DNA from: Brachionus manjavacas
Taxonomy: Eukaryota; Rotifera; Eurotatoria; Ploima; Brachionidae
NCBI GenBank assembly: GCA_019054805.1
Contig: JAHQIY010000003.1
Span: forward strand, 4,278,001-4,342,000
Direction: 5' to 3'
DNA length: 64,000 nt
The first letter of the stretch is position 1. The number at the start of each line of letters is the position of its first letter. The notes beneath the pieces are model-generated. The model did no database searches. It worked only from the letters and a program-made list of their open reading frames with translations, and had not been told where the DNA came from. Below are positions 57,055 to 64,000 of this stretch, in pieces. The position numbers and the translations under genes are program-made.

Positions 57055-57215
57055 AATATTTTACAGTATTAACTTCACTAGAGGAGATAAAGAAGCCAGT
57101 GAAGGGCTTAAGAACCAAAAAAGCTCAAGGAATTTAAATTACTATCTCTTTAGAATCACTAAAATATGGAATTGATCCACTTTTGATAGTATACGATAAT
57201 TGATCCTAAAATTTC
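57055..57215 (+). pseudogene. LINE pre-RT fragment
   Basis: Reads EIKKPVKGLRTKKAQG and ITISLESLKYGIDPLL, broken once. It matches the region just before the RT palm in LINE ORF2 proteins (K-x-x-K-A-x-G-x-D-x-I-x-x-E-x-L-K-x-G). A MITE follows about 40 bp downstream. Confidence 0.5.
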
Positions 57216-57256
57216 TTTTTTTTTTTGATGTGATTTTTTAATACAGAATAATAGAA

Positions 57257-57521
57257 ACGGATTAAGACAAAGTTTCCGGACTAAGTTAGTCTTGTCATAA
57301 CTTCCTCATTTTAAACGCAATTTTAAATCTGAAAACACATGTATGCAGAAGCGTCATTGGACTTTATGGTCGAAAATTCAATCGATTATGTTGCCGAAAT
57401 GATATAATAGAAAAATTTTTATAAATTCTCTTTCTAAATCACTTGGTCTTAGTCTTCATTCTTTAAAAATGAAGGAGTTATGAGCTTTCGAAAAAATTCG
57501 GGAAACTTTGTCTTCATCCGT
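57257..57521. mobile_element. MITE with about 60-bp imperfect inverted ends
   Basis: Left end ACGGATTAAGACAAAGTTTC and reversed right end ACGGATGAAGACAAAGTTTC match in 19 of 20 bases. Similarity continues further in through CATAACTTCCTCATTTT / CATAACTCCTTCATTTT. The element is 265 bp and non-coding. No clear target-site duplication; superfamily unassigned. Confidence 0.75.
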
Positions 57522-58125
57522 TAATTGATTTTTATAAGAAAAAATAGCATTTCACTTGACTCAATTTGTACTCACGTCCAGAGATGGACCAGATGGTTTT
57601 AAATGAGTTTGAAGCCTAACTTTGAGGTAAAAAGAAAATAGAAATGAGCAAGAAGAATTCCAAGATTTAAAAAAGATTTATTATGCAATAGGGACTATAC
57701 AGGATCAAGATTAATTGTGGCTTGTGACTTTTAAAAAGTGTGTTTTCAGTTTGAAAGAATGTTTTTGTGTGTGCAGAAAAGTGATTTGGGGGTTTATTGA
57801 GTGAGTGTGTCGGTTAGATTATAAGAGTGTGTTGAAACAATTATCCTCAAATAAACATTAAATAAAGAAAAACATAAAACATTTAAAGTATAATTTAAAC
57901 TTTTTAAATGGAAAATGAAAATTTCTATTAATAAGTTATGTTACATGATCTTTGAGAAAAAAAACTAAAGTTTAAATCAATCTTGACCTTTAAATTATTG
58001 GTAACAATTTAAATTAAGAAAAAAAAGTCTAATTTAAAAACTAAGACTTGTTTTTACTTTTTTCTATTAACTAATTTTTATTTTATTTTATCTTTTTTAA
58101 CTTTATTATTTTTATATATTTTTAT

Positions 58126-58490
58126 TCTGAAGGAGCATTAGCCCGTTACAAATTAAATAATCAAGAAATAAATTGATTAAATCAATAATTTAATGTTAAA
58201 AAATTTACTTGAAAATACTTTAAAAGAAATAATTTATCTTTTCAATCTTAGTCTTGAACATACGAGAACTTGGAAAACTGCAAATATAACTATGATACCT
58301 ACGAAGAATACAAAGCGGGTCTCGAATCAAGATATATCTGTTCAATACTTAAACATGTTGCACCTGTCATCAATTTCTCGTGCTATTTTAATTTTCTCTT
58401 ACATCATATTTTAACTTATTTTACTTTAATTTTATTTTTTTTTAAATCTGAAGGAGGTTGAGCTGGGCACGGATAAACAAATAAATGAAT
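58126..58490 (+). pseudogene. Two LINE-A ends, one with RT start fused to the C-terminus
   Basis: A bare LINE-A tail (CTGAAGGAGCATTAGCCCGT) is at 58128-58165. The next copy, 58193-58490, reads LLENTLKEIIYLFNLSLEHT and WKTANITMIPTK, the beginning of the RT domain. It passes directly, with a frame change, into EEYKAGLESRYI, the end of ORF2, and a 3' UTR (CTGAAGGAGGTTGAGCTGGG, AAACAAATAAATGAATAA). The RT core and thumb between them are deleted. Confidence 0.65.
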
Positions 58491-58499
58491 AATAACAAG

Positions 58500-59860
58500 A
58501 AAAAGAAATATAGCAAAAAAACTAATTAAAAAATTGTGAGAGCAATATGTGATTGAAAATTAGACTGAATTCGGAATATTTAATAACCCAATGAACCCAC
58601 AAATTTATTTTTCCCCATATCATTAGTGAAAAAGTGAGAAGACATGTTTTTTGAAAAAAATATTTTAATTAAAAATTAAAATCAAGGTTTGCTTATCTCA
58701 GAAAAAAATGATAAAAGATATCTATATTTAAAAGAGATGTACCAAGGACTAAGTTATTATTAAAGCTAAGCTTTATTCATATTTTTTCACTTTTAAACTT
58801 ATTTAAATTAATTAATTGTCTGCTAATAAATTTTATGATAAAGTTTACATCTTGACTTTTTTAATTAAAAAAATAATGAAACATGAACATAAACTTTCCA
58901 AATGTTCTGGCCAAGTGGTTTAAAAAAATTATGGCAAAAATTTGAATCTAAAAAATTTGAATCTAAAAAATTTGAAATTCTGATGAAATTTTTACAAAAA
59001 AAATAATTACTATACAAACAAATATTTAATCCAAGGACTTAAATAAAGGTCACTAAAACCTAGTCAAATTGTATCTTCCTTTTCCTATTTGGTCAATAAT
59101 TAAATCTCCGATTTCACACCAATTTGAAAAATGACAAGATCAAGCATTCTAAAATTGTTTTAAAAATTTTAAAAAATTGACCTTTTTTAATTGAATTTTG
59201 ATTTGGACAAAATCATCATATCCAAATTTAAAATTAGATTTTTGTTTATCATATATTATATGATCAAAATTTTGGTTAAATCTAGATTAGATAAGTTGGA
59301 AAATCGAACGCAATTTCTATTATTTTAGTATTTCTTTTTTTAATATTGAATATTTTGGCATTTATTCTAAATATTTAATTTAATTTTTTTTAATAATAAA
59401 TTACAATATGACCGTCACCATCATTTGATATAGACATAATCAAATTGCACTTTGAATAAATCAGTTTTCTGTATTGTTGATTATTTTTTTAAAATTAATA
59501 AATTTTATTGACTATTCTCAAATGAGTGTAATCATTCAATTTGTTTCAAAAAATCATTAGTATCACTCAAACCAAATCAATTATTTTGACAACTTGATAT
59601 GCATTTTTTTTAACTTTTATCTAATTGTAACCCCTAAATGTTGGCGTCAGCCATCTAAAAAAAAACTCAATATTTTTATGCTAAATTAATCTTTATTAAA
59701 GCTGAATTAATTGAGAAATATGTTTACCAAGTCACATTTGAAAAGTTTTTTTTGTATAATAACTATGGTTTTAATTGAAATTCCAATCAACAAAAATTTA
59801 GCTGAAAAACATTTAAATTAAATTTCAAATGAAGATTGCGTTTTCAATCTAGACTCAGTT
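58500..59860. other. AT-rich intergenic sequence
   Basis: No coding or structured element recognised apart from the promoter at its right end. Confidence 0.4.
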
Positions 59861-59863
59861 TGG

Positions 59864-59900
59864 TATATAAAAGGTTTAAATCATCTCTTATACTCATCAG
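59864..59900 (+). promoter_or_regulatory. Core promoter of the alveolin-like gene
   Basis: TATATAAAAGG at 59864-59874 is a consensus TATA box. About 30 bp downstream lies TACTCATCAG, a plausible initiator. The ATG follows 50 bp later. A strong TATA box suits a highly or tissue-specifically expressed structural gene. Confidence 0.7.
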
Positions 59901-59950
59901 AGAAAAAAAAAATCTTATTTATCTATATCCATTAAATCTATTGTTATAAG

Positions 59951-61256
59951 ATGAGCTTTGAATACCAAGAAAGAGCGCTCAATGGTGCCGGCTATTTGAG
60001 CGAAATTGAACAAGCCATTTTGAGATCATCTGATCCAATTTCTGTCAATGAATCGGAGGAAATAACTGTGAATGGTCAACGTGGTATTTGGGCCAATAAA
60101 GCCGAAGTAGTCAACTGGAGAGGTACTATTCCAATCACCCAATATTTGATCAATGAAGACTCGAACCCTGAGTTGATTACCAAACGAACTGTTCAACAAT
60201 TGGAATACATCCAAGAATTAGCGATTAGATACTTGAGACCACCAACTCCACCAGCTCCAGGTGAAATAATCATTCAACAACAACAAAATACTTTGACTCC
60301 TCCAGCTCCACCACTAATTATCCGTCAACAGCCAGCCAGACCAGCTACTCCAGAACCACTAGTTGTTCGTGAAGCTCCACCACAACCACCTGCCCAAGTT
60401 GGCCGTAAGTGTTTTCAAAATAACAAAAATTTAAATTCAAACTTGTCTTAATTGCATTTATTTTTTTTTGTTGAATAAAACAGGAAAAGTAGTGACCATT
60501 TCTGGCAAACGCATTCCACCACCACCAAGAAAAGTAGTGATTGAAAGACTTGCTCCTCTTCCAGCTAAACCACAATCAGTGATCATTGAAAGATGGTTGC
60601 CATACTCAGAAGTTAAACGAAGAGTCATTTTCCAAAAGCCAGCTGAAGCCGATCCAGTTGTTGTTAAGCCAAGAAATGTAATTGTTCAATGGGAAGCTCC
60701 ACAAGTAGTTGTTAGGAAAGAAACAAAATACTTAGGCGTAATTAGAGCTAATCCAGCCGAATATGTATCAAGATACGGTGCCAGCTTGAAACAATCAGGC
60801 GAACTGCCTTCATTTGTAACAGACATCAAGACTCCAGATGGTCTTGTCTTGGCTGCCAACTACAGATACAACAGCTTGTATGAATTAGAAGGAGATGTGC
60901 AGGCATTGAGACTTATAGATTTAGAACGTGAAGGTTTGGCTGAATACAGGTCCTATTTACAACGATTAGGAATTCTAGGAGGAAATTCTAGTCCAGCTCT
61001 GTCTTATTCATCAGCTCCAGTATCTTTAAGCTCAATTTTAGCTCTTGCTGATGAGCTTTTGACCAGTTTAAACAAGAATCCAGAAAATAGAGTTCCGATA
61101 TCTGATGCTGAATCTGCTCTATTTAAACTTACTGAAAGACTTGGAAGAAACTTTAATCAAAGTGATGCTGCTGGTTTCTTCTCGAAATTAGATTCAAACA
61201 GAGACGGATACGTTGATTTTGATGAATTCAAAAAAGCGTTTTTGAGCATTTATTAA
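59951..61256 (+). CDS. Alveolin-like cytoskeletal protein with EF-hand
   Basis: Two exons (59951-60404 and 60484-61256, phase 1) give about 408 residues. The N-terminal 90 residues are globular and polar. A Pro/Val/Gln-rich region follows with repeating VIIE/VVIE-R-x-x-P units (RPPTPPAPGEIIIQQQQ, KVVIERLAPLPAKPQSVIIE, RWLPYSEVKRRVIF, PRNVIVQWEAP). Such valine/proline charged repeats characterise alveolins and articulins, which form cortical membrane skeletons. Then comes KYLGVIRANPAEYVSRYGAS, a conserved block I associate with the same proteins. The C-terminus has one canonical EF-hand, DSNRDGYVDFDE, with all Ca2+ ligands. Codon use is GC-richer than the surroundings. In a rotifer the syncytial epidermis has an intracytoplasmic lamina, and a role there is attractive but purely inferred. 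Complete and intact. Confidence 0.75.
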
Positions 61257-61945
61257 ATTTAAATGCTTAGCTTTTTTTTCAAACATTTAAATAGTTTAGT
61301 TTATTTTTTTATTTAATTTAAAATAAAATTTTTTTAGCGCTAATTTTTATTTTTATAATCTATTGGAAACCCTTGATTTTATCTCTTTTTAGAGAAGAAT
61401 ATCATCTTTAGCAGAGTTTAAATTTTGTTGACTTTTCGAAGGCTAAGTGATTGGACCTTTCTTATTTATATAAATGATAAATTTCTGAGCTAATTTGGTT
61501 AATGTCTTAAGACTTCCAAGTCACTAATAAAACGATGATTAATCAATGAAAATTGATAGATGAATCATTAATGAGTTAGGAACCCTTTCATCTAAATTCA
61601 TCGATGAAAATAAGTATATTTCTTAGAAAATAATTGATGAAATTTTTTTTAATATACCATAATTTATTTAATTATTAAATGATATTTTTTCAATTTATAA
61701 AATAATTTTCAAGATAATAATAAGCAAAAATTAAATAAAACAAGTTTTTTTCTATTTTTTTCAACTTTTTTTAATAATTAAAATCCAAATTAAAAATTAA
61801 TTTAGACGCTTGATTTAAGGCAAAAATCAATTCACATTTTTTGATTCTACATGTTGCTTATTAATTTGAAAATTACTTAATAGTCCTATAATTAGACAAA
61901 AAGTAGCGAGAATATATTTGAAATCAGAGAAAAAAATTTAAATTT
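61257..61945. other. 3' flank of the alveolin-like gene
   Basis: Non-coding AT-rich DNA. Short dispersed ATCATTAAT/ATTAATGAT words near 61540-61610 only. Confidence 0.4.
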
Positions 61946-61949
61946 TTTT

Positions 61950-62170
61950 AACTTTTATGAACTTTATCAATTTACAAAACTAACTTTCATTGATACAATT
62001 AAATATAATTATCTCTCATCATAAGTTATAAAATGTATGCTAAATGACCCTCCTTCTAATTTCTTTTCCTCCGACTTGCCACTTATTTCTAAGTACTTTA
62101 AAATAGAACCCTCAAAAATTACATGAATTTTGGTCCAAGTTCACTTGCCTTCTAACTTCCAAAATCGGTC
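61950..62170 (+). pseudogene. LINE-B 3' relic with internal deletion
   Basis: Matches the minus-strand LINE-B at 19.3-19.6 kb: ACTTTCATTGATACAATTAA, CTCCTTCTAATTTCTTTTCC, AAGTACTTTAAAATAGAACC. It lacks about 140 bp between AAAAATTAC and ATGAATTTTGGTCCAA, which is precisely the end of ORF2 in the other copy. Frames are broken. Confidence 0.7.
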
Positions 62171-62689
62171 CTTTTTCTTGTTTATTTATTTTTACTTTTC
62201 TATTAATTTTTGTGTTTTTTTTTTTAAAAGTATGAAAAATATGAAATTTGTAGAGAAAAAGATGAAAATTTCCTAGTTTTAATCCAAAAACATTTTTCAT
62301 GCATTAAAAATGTGATGATTTATAGATGTAACATTCATTAAGCGATCGATTTTAGCTTGACTGAGTTTATAACAATTTTTTAAGGATTCTTTCAAAATTA
62401 TCTCGAATAAATTTGTTCCGAGAGTCTTAAGAGACTTATATAGTGCTTTTTAATAGAATCAAGACCGGCTTATGAAATAATAATAATAATGGGTTGTATA
62501 TTAATGATCAGGAAATTTACCAGTAAAATATTTATATGATCAGTATTGAATTAAAAATGAAGGTTAATAATATAAATGATCAAAAATAAAATGTATAAAT
62601 CATTGAAACATTACCATCATAGAAACAATCAATAATATTCAATTTTGCAAATCAAAATTTTCAATTAAAAAAAAAAATCTAATGGCATC

Positions 62690-63567
62690 AAGTATTCAAG
62701 AGTGCAGGTTGATGAAATTGAGACGGAATATGAAGCAGATTGTCTAACTTAACGAAGAGCAAAACGAAGCCGCAAGTGGATAATGAAGGGAAAGTACCTA
62801 AACAAAGAAGCAGCATTGTCAAAAATAAACGAAGAAAGAACGTGGATTTACTATTATGAAAATAATACTCAGGATGGAAAAAAGATTTATTAAAGATGTA
62901 ATAGAGCTGAATTGAGAGGTGCACAGTATCTAGCAGGAGTTCACTTTTTTTTCGACAGCCGCAGTGACAATCTTATTGTTTTCAGAAGCGAGAATTAACA
63001 TGTTCATAGCAATTTATAAGCATCTAACCGGTTATTTGATGAAATAAAAAATGAAATTAAAAAAATATTTTGATTTATGATTGAAGTCAATAGCATTTTT
63101 GGAAAAAGAAAAAGGAAAACAGAAAACAATTACAGAAAACAATTCAAGTACATACATTGGTATTGCTTCTGGTGCAATTTGAAATGCAGTCAAAGAAGTG
63201 TTTGGTAAAATGTGCTGCTAATGTGCTGGGCCCGTATGCGTCGAGATGCTGCAAAACATCTTTATCTAGCTTATGAAGGATATCGTGAGGATTAAAAGAA
63301 TGATCTCGACACCTTTATTCAAAAGAGAGCTTTAGCTGCTTGGATCATGACTCTACCAAATGGAGATGATATGGCAGTCAATTGGAAACAAGGTAAATGC
63401 ACTTGTCCAACCTTTTCAAGCATTACATGTGCTATAATTTAGTCGGTCTTGCAACTAGATTAAATTATGTGAAGCCACCACCAGCAGAAAAAAAAGATTT
63501 ACCAATTGGTGAAAAACGCAAAAGAGGAAGACCAAATAAGGCAACAAAAGCTTTATTAATTTATTAA
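62690..63567 (+). pseudogene. Internally deleted MULE transposase gene
   Basis: N-terminal part (about 62755-63075): RKWIMKGKYLNKEAALSKIN, TWIYYYENNTQDGKKIY, stop, RCNRAELRGAQYLAGVHFFF, SDNLIVFRSEN, then EIKNEIKKIF. This is the FLYWCH-like finger that begins many animal MULE transposases. C-terminal part (about 63240-63567): KQGKCTCPTF, shift, FKHYMCYNLVGLATRLNYVK, PPPAEKKDLPIGEKRKRGRP. This is the SWIM finger (C-x-C then C) and the basic tail. The expected final His of the SWIM motif is Asn. The catalytic DDE domain that should lie between them is absent. Several stops and shifts. Confidence 0.75.
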
Positions 63568-63569
63568 GA

Positions 63570-64000
63570 TACCTTTTTATTTGATTGTTTGTTTTTTTAA
63601 TCAATTATGCATCATGCGCATTTCTCATAAAAGAGTTTTATCAAGTTAACTATCTTCTGTGACAGAGTGTGACTTTGCTAGACTCCGATAAGCAAGGAAA
63701 CAAAACTTAAACTTAGATAAAATGTATTTAATTTCCTTATATAAACTCGATGGCCTAAACCTCGTTCATTACAAATCCAAAAAAAGTAAAATTTAATTTC
63801 TGTTTAATTAGCATACTTTTTCAATGGGGGAGCTACGTTATGGCGAAGTGTCGCTATCGCCACACCATCTTTTGAGGTATTGTGCCGCCGCCATAGGATA
63901 AAATTTAAATTAAAAAAGAAAAATTGTTTTTATCTCTCCTTTTTTCAGCCAACTAAAGATAAAAATAAAAAAAAATTAACAAACAAAAACCTTCATTTAT
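63570..64000. other. Window end, with GC-rich hairpin at 63826-63900
   Basis: Mostly AT-rich. At 63826-63900 an unusually GC-rich stretch (GGGGGAGCTACGTTATGGCG, ATTGTGCCGCCGCCATAGG) contains the inverted pair TGGCGA / TCGCCA around AGTGTCGCTA. No gene recognised; the structure is unexplained. Confidence 0.4.

Noticed and set aside
1-64000. tRNA, rRNA, CRISPR or bacterial-type operons
   Set aside because: None seen: no tRNA T-loop/cloverleaf candidate survived inspection, no regularly spaced direct repeats, and genes carry spliceosomal introns.

Overview
The window is animal nuclear DNA, very AT-rich, with small intron-split genes scattered among transposon debris. Introns are mostly 38-60 nt with GT-AG ends. 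The protein-coding genes are clearly metazoan: Tim22, AP-3 sigma, NIFK, a cyclic-nucleotide-gated channel, a rhodopsin-type GPCR and an LRR/EF-hand protein. AT content, tiny introns, numerous LINE and MULE relics and an alveolin-like EF-hand gene together fit a monogonont rotifer such as Brachionus. That assignment is inference from general features, not from a search.

Layout. 1-7.9 kb: no intact gene; decayed MULE and Tc1/mariner pieces and a small Merlin-derived MITE. 7.9-8.8 kb (-): signal peptide plus prodomain exons of an ADAM10-like protease, with no protease domain found. 9-13.5 kb: LINE relics, including one with a 5' inversion. 13.5-14.6 kb (-): intronless GPCR. 16.4-18.3 kb: a five-domain Cys-repeat secreted protein (-) and a single-domain relative (+). 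18.3-20.2 kb: a Merlin (IS1016-type) transposon with a LINE inserted in it. 22.3-23.0 kb (+): Tim22. 28.9-30.7 kb (+): a single-pass membrane protein and AP-3 sigma. 32.8-33.8 kb (-): a Ser/Asp-rich orphan protein. 37.1-40.1 kb: NIFK (+) and a CNG channel (-), tail to tail. 41-47.5 kb: a graveyard of nested LINEs, a MITE and a fold-back element. 48.3-49.2 kb (+): RING-like/coiled-coil protein. 50.5-55.0 kb (+): LRR/EF-hand gene whose 2-kb intron holds a second Merlin copy and a LINE end. 55-59.8 kb: LINE debris and a MITE. 59.9-61.3 kb (+): alveolin-like EF-hand protein with a clear TATA box. 62.7-63.6 kb (+): a MULE with its catalytic core missing.

The genes are housekeeping or signalling genes without operon-like linkage. 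The structured part of the window is its mobile-element layer. Three LINE types recur. LINE-A has the RT box GVPQGSVISPLLF and a 3' end near CTGAAGGAGC. LINE-B has GVKQGG and an AATA tail. LINE-C is CR1/L2-like with trinucleotide tails. Around them sit Merlin, MULE and Tc1/mariner relics and several small inverted-repeat elements. I saw no tRNA, rRNA or CRISPR. Exon joins were made by eye from GT-AG sites and frame continuity.
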